Assembly: GCF_003634045.1 (NCBI RefSeq)
Contig: NZ_RBIM01000009.1
Location: forward strand, 1-64,000
DNA: 64,000 bases
Source: Maricaulis maris
Lineage (GTDB): Bacteria; Pseudomonadota; Alphaproteobacteria; Caulobacterales; Maricaulaceae
Reading direction: 5' to 3'
Position 1 is the first letter of the stretch. Each line of letters starts with the position of its first letter. A program made the translations under genes and the position numbers. Positions 39,475 through 49,044 of the stretch are shown in pieces. The notes beneath the pieces are model-generated. The model had not been told where the DNA came from. It saw nothing but the letters and a program-made list of their open reading frames with translations, and made no database searches.

Positions 39475-40413
39475 ATGACAGGGTTATGCCCATCCCGTGG
39501 TCAACGAGAGACCGTTGCGCTGTTGATCATCATCATCGGTTTGCTCGTCGGCGCTAATTTCGCGTTCGGAAAGTACATTGTACAACAAGGTCAAGCGCCG
39601 CTAACGTTGTTCGTGCTGCAAGTGTTCGGGGCCAGTGTCCTTCTGACCGCCGGACTGGTGCTGTCGCAACATATGCGTCTTGCGGCGTTGGTATCGCGTC
39701 CTGTGCTGATCTATTGCGTCGTCAATGGGCTGATCGGCGTATCCGCCCCGCAAATACTAGGGTTTTTCGCACTACAGAAAGTTCCCGCGAGCCTGTTTAC
39801 AATGTTCGTCACACTGTCGCCGCTTATGACATTTCTGGTGTCATCATTGGTCCGGCGCCAGGTGTTGCCCATGTATCGTCTGATCGGCATCCTTATCGGC
39901 TTGGCCGGAGTCAGTATTGCTACGGCAAACGGGACGGTCAGGATGGATTTTGGCGCTTTGTGGCTGACGGCGGCTTGCGCTGTTCCCATCCTGCTCTCGA
40001 TTGCAAACGTGTACCGGGATGTCGCCATGCCTGAAGGGGTGTCTCCACTTGTACTCGCGGCGGGTACGCTCTCATCTCAGGCGCTGCTGTTTCTACCCTT
40101 CGCGGTCTATGTCGAGGGTGCGGCGCTCGCATCATGGACAATAGACGCTGCCGCAGCACTTCTCGGCCTGTGCTGCGTCACAGCGCTCAGCTATATCCTG
40201 ACGTTCGAACTATTTCGGAGAACCGACGGGGTTGGTTTTAGTCAGGTCGGCTATTTCGCCACGGTGGCCGGTACGGGAGCAGGCGCAATCTTCTTCAGCG
40301 AGGTAATAACTGTCTGGTTTCTTATTGCTGTGTTCTTGCTGTTTCTGGGCATGGCGATCACGAATAATCAAATCTCTGCCATTCTCAGTCACTGGAACAG
40401 GAAACGGCGATGA
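39475..40413 (+). CDS. EamA/DMT-superfamily exporter
   Basis: About 312 residues with ten hydrophobic segments in two EamA repeats: VALLIIIIGLLVGANFAFGKYIV opens the first, and SYILTFELFRRTDGVGFSQVGYFATVAGTGAGAIFFSEVITVWF lies in the second. The ATG at 39475 has GGAGG nine bases upstream. It is divergent from a LysR regulator and is the last gene before the conjugation cluster. The exported metabolite is unknown. Confidence 0.88.
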   Translation: MTGLCPSRGQRETVALLIIIIGLLVGANFAFGKYIVQQGQAPLTLFVLQVFGASVLLTAGLVLSQHMRLAALVSRPVLIYCVVNGLIGVSAPQILGFFALQKVPASLFTMFVTLSPLMTFLVSSLVRRQVLPMYRLIGILIGLAGVSIATANGTVRMDFGALWLTAACAVPILLSIANVYRDVAMPEGVSPLVLAAGTLSSQALLFLPFAVYVEGAALASWTIDAAAALLGLCCVTALSYILTFELFRRTDGVGFSQVGYFATVAGTGAGAIFFSEVITVWFLIAVFLLFLGMAITNNQISAILSHWNRKRR

Positions 40414-40503
40414 AACCGCTTAGCCTGAGTGAGAGAGCAGTGTGGTCTCACCCGAATGACAATCCACCCCCTGCGCTGTCTGCTGGGTCTGGCGCGTCAG
40501 ATG

Positions 40504-40770
40504 TCAAACGTCACCGCTGCCTGATGGGCCAGAATCGCGCGGCGTGATGCGACGGCCACTGTCTTTGCGTGCCTTAGCAAATACGCGATCCGTCGCCATG
40601 AAGCGTGCTAGCATGGGCGCTATGAGTTTGGCCGGCTCATTCTTCTGTCCGGTCTCTCGTGCCAGCACCTCGGCATATGCCACAAGATCGCGATGCACGT
40701 CGGCGGGCAGCTCAATACTCAGCTTGACGGGCCTATCGTCGGGGATGGCGCCGAGTTTCAGCTTGGTCAT
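40504..40770 (-). CDS. DUF2274 protein, last gene of the trb cluster
   Basis: An 88-residue protein: TKLKLGAIPDDRPVKLSIELPADVHRDLVAYAEVLARETG. It has a ribbon-helix-helix-like look, and DUF2274 genes are a regular partner directly after trbI in this ICE family. It lies 3 bases downstream of trbI. A regulatory role for the transfer operon is inferred. Confidence 0.82.
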   Translation of the reverse strand: MTKLKLGAIPDDRPVKLSIELPADVHRDLVAYAEVLARETGQKNEPAKLIAPMLARFMATDRVFAKARKDSGRRITPRDSGPSGSGDV

Positions 40771-40773
40771 GGA

Positions 40774-41967
40774 TCAACTCCGATAGGGTTCGAGTACAAG
40801 ATCGCGCGTGACCATGACACGCACGGGGAAGCCGGGGCGAATGGTCAAGGTCGGCGAAACAGAAAGCTGACGACGGACGATCTCGTCGCCGGCGCGGCCG
40901 ATCGTGTCCTGTGTTCCATCACGAATGGCGCGGGCGATGTCGCCGTCATCATCAGCGCCGAGTTCCACACCGATATTCAAGACGGTGGCGAGACCGGCCG
41001 CCATGAATAGCCTGCCCCAGTGGTTGTTGACGCCGTCTTCCAGTCCGGCGTAGCCCGCTTCATCGGCGCCTGGCTGGCGTTCGAGAACGATGGAGCGACC
41101 ATTGGGCAGGATCAGCCGTGTCCAGGCCAAAAGTACGCGGCTCTGCCCGAAGGCGACACGGCTATCATATTCACCGATGAGGCGCGCGCCTTGCGGGATC
41201 AACAGGAAACGCCCCGTCGGACTGTCAAAGACATTGGATGTCACCTGGGCGGTGATCTGGCCGGGAAGATCCGAGCGCAGCCCTGTGACCAACGCTGCCG
41301 GGATGACCGCACCGGCTTGCACCACAAAGGGACTTGGCGGATCGGTGAGCCGATCGGCGCTCGTCGTGCGGCGATCAACGGGTTCATCGAGGAATGCCTC
41401 CCGCCTATCCGCTGCATCGAGAGCGGCAACCGTTGCGCTCGCTGGAAAGAATGATCCGGTGTCGGACTGCGTGAGCGCGATCGAGGGCAGAGTTCGCGGG
41501 GATTCGCCAATGGAGGTCTTGGCGTCGGCAAAGAGACGACTCAGCCGGGCCGCTTCCATTTCCTGAAGTCGGCGCTGTTCTTCCGGGTCAACAGCGGGTG
41601 TTGTGATGACTGGTGGCGGTACCGGCTGGCCACGTCGCTGCGCTGACAGAATGGGGCGTCCGAGTTCGCCAGGCAGTGGAGGACCAAGCCGCGGGACAGC
41701 CCCATAGTCGACCGGTAAACGCGACAGGCCATCAGCCTCCTGAATATGCTCAGTGGAATAGAGTTCCTGTGGGCCATCGAATGGCTTGCGGTCATGCAAC
41801 GCCACAATCAGGATAGCGCCGAGCCCCAAAACTCCGGCGGCACCCAGGATAGTCAGGGCACGGCGCGAAAGCCGCATCACACGGGGAGGATCGGCGCGAA
41901 GCCGCAGGTATTCCGCGATCTCTTTTTCATCAAGAGAGTCCGGCTTGCATTCGGCACCCTCGCTCAT
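40774..41967 (-). CDS. trbI: TrbI, VirB10-type T4SS core channel component
   Basis: A 397-residue protein with an N-terminal cytoplasmic part, one membrane segment (ALTILGAAGVLGLGAILIVAL), a Pro-rich periplasmic linker (PVPPPVITTPAVDPEEQRRLQEME) and a C-terminal VirB10 domain. FVVQAGAVIPAALVTGLRSDLPGQITAQVTSNVFDS is the VirB10/TrbI core. In the T4SS this protein spans the inner membrane and contributes to the outer-membrane core complex. It overlaps trbG by 4 bases. Confidence 0.94.
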   Translation of the reverse strand: MSEGAECKPDSLDEKEIAEYLRLRADPPRVMRLSRRALTILGAAGVLGLGAILIVALHDRKPFDGPQELYSTEHIQEADGLSRLPVDYGAVPRLGPPLPGELGRPILSAQRRGQPVPPPVITTPAVDPEEQRRLQEMEAARLSRLFADAKTSIGESPRTLPSIALTQSDTGSFFPASATVAALDAADRREAFLDEPVDRRTTSADRLTDPPSPFVVQAGAVIPAALVTGLRSDLPGQITAQVTSNVFDSPTGRFLLIPQGARLIGEYDSRVAFGQSRVLLAWTRLILPNGRSIVLERQPGADEAGYAGLEDGVNNHWGRLFMAAGLATVLNIGVELGADDDGDIARAIRDGTQDTIGRAGDEIVRRQLSVSPTLTIRPGFPVRVMVTRDLVLEPYRS

Positions 41968-43001
41968 TTGTCTGCTCCACCGGAAGCTCGGGGCGAGGCG
42001 GTATGGGCGCTGCGTCTGACGCCATCTGTACGCACGATCCGCACACGTTTCTGCTTGTCGCCGAGACGTAGTTCGGCGGCGGCGAAAAGCCTATCGACGA
42101 TCATGTAGTTGCGGGCGATGCGGTAGTTGACGAGTTGACCTTCGCCTTCCGGTCCGATGACGAAGAGCGGCGGCATCTCGCCCTGACCGATTCCGCGCGG
42201 AAACTCGATGAAGACCTGTCGCCCGTCGTCGAAGGCCCGCAGTGGCCGCCAGGGCGCGCGATCACCTTCGATCCGGTAGCGGAAGCGCAAGGAGTCCAGT
42301 GCGACGTCGCGTCCGATCGGTGAGGCTGCTTCCGCCTCGGCATTGCGCCGCCTGAGCGCGATCAAGGCATCTTCGGCATAGGTCCAGGAGACCGAGGCCA
42401 TATAGGCGGACGGATTCGCCCTAAGTTCGAGATGATAGGTCCGCCGATCCGTATTGATGACGAGGTTGGTCTGGAGATCGGGTCGTGTCGGTTTGACCAG
42501 GATGTGGATACGCTGGCTATCGCCGGAACCGCTCTGGGTGTCGCCGATGATCCAGCGGGCCGTGTCGCCAGCCGCGATCGGGCCGGAGCCAACCAGGCTC
42601 TCTCCGGGTTGCAGGGCGATGTCGGTGATCTGCCCCGGCGATGCGTAGACCTGATAGAGTGCGCCGGAGCTGTAAGGGTAGAGCTGTACCGCGTTGATGA
42701 ACCCGTCGCGCACGGGCTCCATGCGGGCGGCGGCGTTCGCTTCATTGACACGTTCGGCAGGGTCGGCGGATTCAGGTTCCAGCGCTTCCCCGTCAACGGG
42801 CTTGAGCTGTCCCGGTAACGGAAGCGGTTCGGCGCGTTCGACGATCCGCACGGGCCGCTCGGGCTCCGGCAGAAGCGTCGCTTCGATGGGGAGCTCGTCA
42901 TAGGCGATTTCGGGCGGTTTGAACGTCGCGCATCCCGATAGCGCCGATGCGGTGAGCAGAGCGGCGACGGAGGCTTTTGCTGGATGAAGTGTTCTTGTCA
43001 T
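41964..43001 (-). CDS. trbG: TrbG, VirB9-type T4SS outer-membrane component
   Basis: A 345-residue periplasmic protein with a lipoprotein-like N-terminus (LLTASALSGCATFKPP, Cys near residue 24). The C-terminal part contains YHLELRANPSAYMASVSWTYAEDAL and the later HHH-free VirB9 beta-domain with VFIEFPRGIGQGEMPPLFVIG. In T4SSs VirB9 forms the outer-membrane-proximal ring with VirB7 and VirB10. The gene overlaps trbF and trbI by 4 bases. Confidence 0.92.
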   Translation of the reverse strand: MTRTLHPAKASVAALLTASALSGCATFKPPEIAYDELPIEATLLPEPERPVRIVERAEPLPLPGQLKPVDGEALEPESADPAERVNEANAAARMEPVRDGFINAVQLYPYSSGALYQVYASPGQITDIALQPGESLVGSGPIAAGDTARWIIGDTQSGSGDSQRIHILVKPTRPDLQTNLVINTDRRTYHLELRANPSAYMASVSWTYAEDALIALRRRNAEAEAASPIGRDVALDSLRFRYRIEGDRAPWRPLRAFDDGRQVFIEFPRGIGQGEMPPLFVIGPEGEGQLVNYRIARNYMIVDRLFAAAELRLGDKQKRVRIVRTDGVRRSAHTASPRASGGADK

Positions 43002-43684
43002 TGGGCAGTCTCCCGGGACCAGTTGATGGCGTTGACGAAAATGCCGAGCGGGTTCTTGCGCAGACGCTCGGAATCGCGCGGCTGTTGCAGAACGATGGTG
43101 AGAATGGCGGTCCAGCGTTCGGTCGCGGCGAGCTGTCCGTTGGCGTAGCGGCGCTCGATCCAGGCGATGCGGAAGCTGCTCTCGGAAGCGCGGATAACGC
43201 TAGAGACTTCGACGGAGATCTGCGTGTCGCCGACCTTGGCGAAGGGGTCGTTCACCCGGGCATAGTCGTTCAGCGCCAACGCGCCCCTGTCGGTCGTGAA
43301 GTCGTAAGCGTGCAGCCAGTTCTGGCGCAACACGATGGGATCGGCGGGGACCTGGCGCACATTCTCGATGAAGCGCGACAGGTGGTAAGCGATCTGCGGA
43401 TCGGTCGGACGGAAGTCGGCGGCGGCAGGCGCCACGGCTTGCGCCGCGCCAAGCCGGTCCACTTCGACGACATAGGGCGTGATTGTTCCTTGTATGGACT
43501 GCCAGACCAGTGCCGCGCTGAGCCCGCCTGAGAGAAGCAAGGACCCGAACGCCATCAGACGCCAGTTCCTGGCCTGCACGCGGGCGGAGCCGATACGTTC
43601 GTCCCAGACCTGCGCGGCTTTCTGATAGGGCGTGACGGGATCGGGGGTTTTCGAATATCGAACGCTCGGGCGACGGAACATCAT
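42998..43684 (-). CDS. trbF: TrbF, VirB8-type T4SS assembly factor
   Basis: A 228-residue protein with a single membrane segment (NWRLMAFGSLLLSGGLSAALVWQSI) and a periplasmic NTF2-like VirB8 domain with the pattern NWLHAYDFTTDRGALALNDYARVNDPF and WTAILTIVLQQPRDSERLRKNPLGIFVNAINWSRE. It acts as an assembly scaffold for the channel. It overlaps trbL and trbG by four bases each. Confidence 0.93.
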   Translation of the reverse strand: MMFRRPSVRYSKTPDPVTPYQKAAQVWDERIGSARVQARNWRLMAFGSLLLSGGLSAALVWQSIQGTITPYVVEVDRLGAAQAVAPAAADFRPTDPQIAYHLSRFIENVRQVPADPIVLRQNWLHAYDFTTDRGALALNDYARVNDPFAKVGDTQISVEVSSVIRASESSFRIAWIERRYANGQLAATERWTAILTIVLQQPRDSERLRKNPLGIFVNAINWSRETAQ

Positions 43685-44967
43685 GATTTCTCCGAAAGGC
43701 TGACAGCGGTCCCGCCGCCGCCATGGTCGCCGGAGCGAATGGCATGAGCTGCGACGGCGGCGCCGTGGTGAAGGGTTTGCTGTTGTTTCATGCGACGCGC
43801 CCAGGCTGGCGGCCCGTCGTTCGTCGACGTAGCGGGCTCGGGGCTATTGCTGAACTTGCCGCCGGTCGATTCGAAGGCTGCGCGCGAGCCGGAGCGGTAG
43901 CTTTCGCTCATAGAACGGCGAAGCGGGCTTGTAGCGGCGCCGACGCCGGCTTGTCCGACACTGGCGAGACCAGCGGCGACACCGGAAGCGCCGCCGCCGG
44001 CGGCTGTGCTTCCCATGCGGTAGGCGGTCGAGGCGCCACCAGCGACTGCGGCTGCCCCGCGTGCTCCGGCGCCAGCAGCTCCTGCGGCCATTCGGGCGCC
44101 GGCGACCCCGCCGACTGCAAGACCGCCGGCGGCAAGACCGGCGCCAACCGCGGCGCCTGCGCCAAGCTGCGGGCCGCCCGAGACGATACCGTTGGCGATG
44201 CCCGGACCGAAGATGCCGAGCGCGAGCATGGAGAGCGCAGCGAGAACGATCGCCATGGCGTCCTCGATCGTCGGCTCACCCGTGAAACCGGCGGTGAACT
44301 CGCCGAAAATGGTCGAACCGATGCCGACGATGACGGCAAGAACCAGCACCTTGACGCCGGACGAGATGACCAGTCCCAGCACGCGCTCGGCCATGAAGGC
44401 GGTTTTGTTGAAGAGACCGAAGGGCACGAGGATGAAGCCGGCCAGCGTCGCCAGCTTGAACTCGATCAGCGTGACGAAGAGCTGGATCGCCAGAATGAAG
44501 AAGGACAGGAGGACGACCAGCCAGGCGAACAGCAGGATGATGATCTGGAGGAAGTTCTCGAAGAAAGAAACAAAGCCCATCAGATCGGAAATCGACGTGA
44601 GAATCGGGCGGCCGGCTTCGAGACCGATTTCGGCGATGCGGCCGGGCTGAAGTAGCTCGCCGGGGCTCAGACTTCCGCCAGAAGCGATGAGCCCGAGCCC
44701 CGCGAAGCTCTCGAAGACGATGCGGGCGAGCGCGTTCCAGTTGCCGATGATGTAGGCGAAGACGCCGACGAAGAGCGTCTTCTTGACCAGCCGTGCGATT
44801 ATGTCCTCGTCCGCGCCCCAGGCCCAGAACAGCGCCGCGAGTGTCACGTCGATGACGATCAGCGTGGTTGCGAGGAACGCGACGTCGCCGCCGAGCAGGC
44901 CGAAGCCGCTATCGATGTAGGAGGTAAAGACCTGCAGGAACCGGTCGATGACGCCAACGCCGTCCAT
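43681..44967 (-). CDS. trbL: TrbL, VirB6-type polytopic T4SS channel protein
   Basis: A 428-residue inner-membrane protein. The N-terminal half holds several hydrophobic segments (GLLGGDVAFLATTLIVIDVTLAALFWAWGADEDIIARLVKKTLFVGVFAYIIGNWNALARIV is the conserved family start). The C-terminal third is Gly/Ala-rich low-complexity sequence (AAVGAGLAAGGLAVGG...) followed by a hydrophilic tail. This is the normal TrbL layout. It overlaps trbF by four bases. Confidence 0.93.
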   Translation of the reverse strand: MDGVGVIDRFLQVFTSYIDSGFGLLGGDVAFLATTLIVIDVTLAALFWAWGADEDIIARLVKKTLFVGVFAYIIGNWNALARIVFESFAGLGLIASGGSLSPGELLQPGRIAEIGLEAGRPILTSISDLMGFVSFFENFLQIIILLFAWLVVLLSFFILAIQLFVTLIEFKLATLAGFILVPFGLFNKTAFMAERVLGLVISSGVKVLVLAVIVGIGSTIFGEFTAGFTGEPTIEDAMAIVLAALSMLALGIFGPGIANGIVSGGPQLGAGAAVGAGLAAGGLAVGGVAGARMAAGAAGAGARGAAAVAGGASTAYRMGSTAAGGGASGVAAGLASVGQAGVGAATSPLRRSMSESYRSGSRAAFESTGGKFSNSPEPATSTNDGPPAWARRMKQQQTLHHGAAVAAHAIRSGDHGGGGTAVSLSEKS

Positions 44968-44970
44968 GCT

Positions 44971-45243
44971 CTATTCCTTCCCGGGATCGTCGCTGGGAAG
45001 ACCGAGAAAGCGGCGGCGTTGCTCCGCCCATGCGGTGCGGCAGACGGTGTCGGTGTCCAGTTTTTCCGGCGTCACCATCCGGCAGCGAGAAAGTTCCGCC
45101 CGCAAAGGATCGTCGCTCGCTAACGGCTCAACCCGCCCTTCCGGAGCGACAGCGTTCGTCAGTTCGGCGGCGGCGAAGAGCGCGGCGAGTGCGCCGAGGC
45201 CGAAGGCGACGAGCCGGAGGACCTGGTCGGGAGAGCTACGCAT
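44971..45243 (-). CDS. trbK: TrbK-alt type small protein (putative entry exclusion)
   Basis: A 90-residue protein with one N-terminal membrane segment (VLRLVAFGLGALAALFAAAELTNAV) and a soluble tail with two Cys (SRCRM, TVCRTAWAEQRRRFLGL). This is the TrbK-alt profile found between trbJ and trbL in such clusters, thought to act in entry exclusion. It is 3 bases from trbL and 6 from trbJ. The functional label is by position and similarity only. Confidence 0.8.
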   Translation of the reverse strand: MRSSPDQVLRLVAFGLGALAALFAAAELTNAVAPEGRVEPLASDDPLRAELSRCRMVTPEKLDTDTVCRTAWAEQRRRFLGLPSDDPGKE

Positions 45244-45249
45244 TGGCCC

Positions 45250-45990
45250 CTACCGAAACATCGTGACAGTGGTCGGCGCGTAGCCGGTGTCGTAGTCAAG
45301 GAAGCGGCTGAGGTTCTCGCGCCCCTGCGCTTCAGCGGAGGCTCGCCGAGCCGCGTCCAGCGCGTCCGCGCGGTTTTGCGCGGCGATGGCGGCGGTTAGG
45401 TCCGTCATCTGCTGGCTTTGCAATGCCAGAAGTTGATTACCGGCCTGCGCCGCCTGCAAGGCGCCGACTGCACCTTGGCTTTGCGAGACGAGAGTGCTCA
45501 GTTCCGTGCGCGTCGCTTCAATATTGCCGACGACGCCGGCTTGTACCTTCAATGCGTCTTCATAGCCTGCAAACGAGGTCCGCCAACGCGCCTCGGCATT
45601 GGCTGTCATGGCGGCGAAATCGCCCGTCGCTGCGGCGTCTCCATATTGTTCTGAGAAGACGCGTTCGATTTCGGAGACGACGTATCCAACCCGCTGCGCT
45701 TCGCCCAACAGATCCTCCGTCTGCTGCATGATCGACCGCAGACGCGCCAGCGATGAGTGCGGCAGGTTTGCGAGGTTGCGTCCCTGGTTGATCAACATCT
45801 GCGCTTCGTTCTGAAGCTGTGTGATCTGATTGTTGATCATTTCGAGGGTGCGCGCGGCGGTCAGAATGTTCTGCGCGAGATTGGTCGGATCGATGACGAC
45901 GTCGCCGACGCCGAACAGCGCATAGGCCGGTTGCATCGGCGCCAAGGCGATGGCCCCGGTCAGCATGAGGGCGGCGAGTTTCTTACGCAT
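45250..45990 (-). CDS. trbJ: TrbJ, VirB5-type T4SS pilus-associated protein
   Basis: A 246-residue secreted protein. The N-terminus is a signal peptide (MRKKLAALMLTGAIALAPMQPAYA) with cleavage after the Ala. ILTAARTLEMINNQITQLQNEAQMLINQGRNL is the family coiled region. I use the ATG at 45990; the longer upstream frame lies within trbE in another frame. It overlaps trbE by 8 bases. Confidence 0.92.
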   Translation of the reverse strand: MRKKLAALMLTGAIALAPMQPAYALFGVGDVVIDPTNLAQNILTAARTLEMINNQITQLQNEAQMLINQGRNLANLPHSSLARLRSIMQQTEDLLGEAQRVGYVVSEIERVFSEQYGDAAATGDFAAMTANAEARWRTSFAGYEDALKVQAGVVGNIEATRTELSTLVSQSQGAVGALQAAQAGNQLLALQSQQMTDLTAAIAAQNRADALDAARRASAEAQGRENLSRFLDYDTGYAPTTVTMFR

Positions 45991-48442
45991 GAGTAGTCTC
46001 CTGAGTTTGGGTTGAGGCATTTGGAGCGGGGATTGGGCCGAGCAGTTCGACGGCCCAATCGAGACCACGGCGGGCAAGCCAGGTTGCGGCGAAGCCGTCT
46101 CGTCCGTGTTCGGCGAGGATGTCAGTGATGTTGGCGTGATCGATCTTCGACGATGCGGCGGTGAAGGCGAGCGCGACCTCACCGAGACTGAGTGAGAAGA
46201 GCCGATTGCCGCGGCGCGACTGGCAGTAATAGTCACGCTTTGGCATAGCCCGCGCCACGATCTCGATCTGGCGTTCATTGAGGCCGAAGCGGCGGTAGAT
46301 GTCAGCGATCTGAGGCTCGAAGGCGCGCTCGTTCGGCAGGAAAATTCGCGTTGGGCAGCTCTCGATGATGGCGGGCGCAATCGCGGAGTTGTCGATGTCG
46401 GCGAGTGATTGCGTGGCGAAGAGGACGGAGGCATTCTTCTTCCTCAGCGTCTTCAGCCATTCGCGGAGCTGCCCGCCAAACGTTCCGTCATCGAGGGCGA
46501 GCCAACCTTCGTCGACGATGATGAGGCTGGGGCGTCCGTCGAGGCGGTCCTCGATCCGGTGGAACAGATAGGCGAGCACGGCGGGCGTTGCCGCCGATCC
46601 GATCAGCCCTTCTGTCTCGAAGGCCTGAAAGTCGGCCGTTCCAAGTTCCTCGGTCTCCGCATCCAGCAACCGTCCAAAGGGGCCGCCGAGACAGAACGGC
46701 GCCAGCGCTTGTTTGAGTTCGGTCGACTGCAACAGGACCGAAAGTCCCGTGAGGGTGCGTTCTTGGACGGGCGCCGAGGCGAGCGAAGTCAGCGTCGACC
46801 AGAGATGATCCCGCGCGACCGGATCGACAGAAACGCCTTCGCGCTCGACCAGGCCGGACAACCAGTCCTGCGCCCAGGCACGCTCGCGGACATCATCGAT
46901 GTTGCGCAGCGGCTGTAGCTGGACGGCGGCTTCGTCATCCGAAAGCGCCCCAGCCAGATCCTGCCAGTCACCGCCACAGGCGACGGTTGCGCAGCGGATC
47001 GAGCCGCCGAAGTCGAACGCGAAGACCTGCGCGCCCGAGTAGCGGCGAAATTGCAGCGCCATCAGCGCCAGCAACACCGACTTGCCCGAGCCGGTCGGCC
47101 CGACGACCAGCGTATGGCCGACATCGCCGACATGAGACGAAAAACGGAACGGCGTCGAGCCTTCCGTCTCCGCATAAAAGAGCGGCGGACCGTCCAGATG
47201 ATCGTTGCGGGCCGGTCCTGCCCAGACCGCTGAAATCGGGATCAAGTGAACGAGATTGAGCGTGGAGACCGGCGGTTGACGGACATTGGCGTAGAGATGG
47301 CCGGGCAACGAGCCGAGCCAGGCCTCGATGGCGTTCAATGTCTCGGGCATGCAGGTGAAGTCGCGGCCCTGAATGACCTTCTCGGCCGCCTTCAGCTTGG
47401 CGTCAGCGACGGCTTCATCCTCATCCCAGACGGTCAGCGTAGCGGTGATGTAGGCGGCGCCCGCCATGTCCGCGCCAAGCTCCTGCAAGGCTTCGTCGGC
47501 GTCAGCGGCCTTGTTCGCCGCGTCGCTATCGAGCAGCGCCGATGCCTCGTTGGTCATCACCTCTTTCAGGATCGCGGCTATGGATTTGCGCTTGGCGAAC
47601 CATTGCCGACGGATGCGCGTCAGCAGTTTTGTCGCATCGGTCTTGTCGAGACAGACGGCGCGCGTGACCCAGCGATATTCGAAGGACTGGCTGTTGAGCT
47701 CGTCGAGCAGCCCTGGCCATGTGGTCGTTGGGAATCCGATGATGGAGAGGCTGCGCAGATGCGCATCGCCCAGCCTCGGCGCCAGTCCGCCAACGAGCGC
47801 GCTATCGGCCAGGAGCGCATCCAGATGCATCGGCGTTTCCGGGATGCGCACGCGCTGGCGGCGCGTTGAAATCGTCGAATGCAGATAGGTCAGCGTCTCC
47901 TCGTCGGAGAGCCAGGCGGCTTCCGGCATGAAGCCGTCGAGGAGATCGAGCAGACGATCCGTTCGCGCCGTAAAGCTCGCAATGTGCTCTTGAGGGTTGA
48001 GGCCTTTGTCGGGGGCATCCTCGTAAAACCACCGCCCGGCGCGGCTCGCATCGTCCGCTGGCGGCATCCAGACAAAAGTCAGGAAGTAGCTGCTTTCGAA
48101 ATGGCTTGACGCTTCTTCGAATTGCGCGCGACGCTCTGCATCCACGAGAGCGGAAACCGGGTCAGGAAAATGCGAGAGGGGATAGTCGCGCGCTGGCGAG
48201 CGTTGCGCCTCGACGAACACCGCCCAGCCCGATCCGAGCCGGCGAAGAGCGTTATTGAGCCGACCGGACACGGCGACGAGCTCTGACGGTGTTGCGGAGT
48301 CGAGGTCGGGTCCGCGAAACCGGGCGGTGCGCTGCAGACTGCCATCCTTGTTGAGGATAACACCCTTCGCGACGAGCGCCGCCCACGGCAGAAAGTCGGC
48401 AAGAAGCGACGCATTGGAACGGTATTCGGCGAGGCGCATCAT
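45983..48442 (-). CDS. trbE: TrbE, VirB4-type T4SS ATPase
   Basis: An 819-residue cytoplasmic ATPase that powers pilus assembly. Walker A GPTGSGKSVLLALMALQF is near residue 450, followed by FAFDFGGSIRCATVACGG. Walker B is LIIVDEGWLALDD, and FATQSLADIDNSAIAPAIIESCPTRIFLPN is the VirB4 C-terminal block. The N-terminal CagE/TrbE domain contains FEYRWVTRAVCLDKTDATKLLTRIRRQWFAKRK. The ATG at 48442 is three bases after the trbD stop. Confidence 0.95.
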   Translation of the reverse strand: MMRLAEYRSNASLLADFLPWAALVAKGVILNKDGSLQRTARFRGPDLDSATPSELVAVSGRLNNALRRLGSGWAVFVEAQRSPARDYPLSHFPDPVSALVDAERRAQFEEASSHFESSYFLTFVWMPPADDASRAGRWFYEDAPDKGLNPQEHIASFTARTDRLLDLLDGFMPEAAWLSDEETLTYLHSTISTRRQRVRIPETPMHLDALLADSALVGGLAPRLGDAHLRSLSIIGFPTTTWPGLLDELNSQSFEYRWVTRAVCLDKTDATKLLTRIRRQWFAKRKSIAAILKEVMTNEASALLDSDAANKAADADEALQELGADMAGAAYITATLTVWDEDEAVADAKLKAAEKVIQGRDFTCMPETLNAIEAWLGSLPGHLYANVRQPPVSTLNLVHLIPISAVWAGPARNDHLDGPPLFYAETEGSTPFRFSSHVGDVGHTLVVGPTGSGKSVLLALMALQFRRYSGAQVFAFDFGGSIRCATVACGGDWQDLAGALSDDEAAVQLQPLRNIDDVRERAWAQDWLSGLVEREGVSVDPVARDHLWSTLTSLASAPVQERTLTGLSVLLQSTELKQALAPFCLGGPFGRLLDAETEELGTADFQAFETEGLIGSAATPAVLAYLFHRIEDRLDGRPSLIIVDEGWLALDDGTFGGQLREWLKTLRKKNASVLFATQSLADIDNSAIAPAIIESCPTRIFLPNERAFEPQIADIYRRFGLNERQIEIVARAMPKRDYYCQSRRGNRLFSLSLGEVALAFTAASSKIDHANITDILAEHGRDGFAATWLARRGLDWAVELLGPIPAPNASTQTQETTHA

Positions 48443-48445
48443 CGC

Positions 48446-48715
48446 TCAGATCCCGAACCAGGTTGGAAAGCGAAGATGACGCCGGGCGACGTCGACGATC
48501 TGGGCGTCGCGTTTTGCGGCCCAGACAGCGAGGAGATGGCCGACAAGCCAGAGTGCGATCCCGACCGCCCAGAGCCTGAGCCCAAGTCCGACTGCCGCTG
48601 CGAGCGTGCCATTGGCGATGGCGACCGTGCGGGGCGCGCCGCCGAGCAGGATCGGTTCGACCAAGGCGCGGTGGACGGGCGCGTAATAGCCCGGAATGTC
48701 AGCCAGCTCCCGCAT
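48446..48715 (-). CDS. trbD: TrbD, VirB3-type T4SS protein
   Basis: An 89-residue inner-membrane protein: IPGYYAPVHRALVEPILLGGAPRTVAIANGTL is the family start, followed by two adjacent hydrophobic segments (VGLGLRLWAVGIALWLVGHLLAVW) and a short basic tail. It overlaps trbC by one base and precedes trbE by three. VirB3 proteins associate with the VirB4 ATPase. Confidence 0.93.
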   Translation of the reverse strand: MRELADIPGYYAPVHRALVEPILLGGAPRTVAIANGTLAAAVGLGLRLWAVGIALWLVGHLLAVWAAKRDAQIVDVARRHLRFPTWFGI

Positions 48716-49044
48716 CAGATCAACGCTCCGCCGCCGAAGGAGAAGAAGGACAGGAAGAAGCTCGATGCCGCGAAGGCGATGGAGAGGCCGAAGACGATCT
48801 GCACGAGGCGGCGAAAGCCGCCGGATGAGTCGCCGAAGGCGAGCGTGAGTCCAGTGACGATGATGACGATCACCGCGACGATCTTGGCGACCGGCCCTTC
48901 TATCGATTCCAGGATTGACTGAAGCGGCGCCTCCCAGGGCATGCCCGAGCCCGCAGCATGGGCGGGCGCGACGAGCAGAAGGCTGAACGCAAGCGCCGTC
49001 GCGTAAAGCGGCCAGCGTGGATGGAGAATGGTGGTTTTGGTCAT
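48715..49044 (-). CDS. trbC: TrbC, VirB2-type conjugative pilin
   Basis: A 109-residue prepilin with a signal sequence (LYATALAFSLLLVAPAHA) followed by two hydrophobic segments (IVAVIVIIVTGLTLAFGD and LVQIVFGLSIAFAASSFFLSFF). Established knowledge: TrbC pilins are processed and cyclised by TraF. The traF gene is present at 58012-58569. It overlaps trbB by 4 bases and trbD by one. Confidence 0.92.
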   Translation of the reverse strand: MTKTTILHPRWPLYATALAFSLLLVAPAHAAGSGMPWEAPLQSILESIEGPVAKIVAVIVIIVTGLTLAFGDSSGGFRRLVQIVFGLSIAFAASSFFLSFFSFGGGALI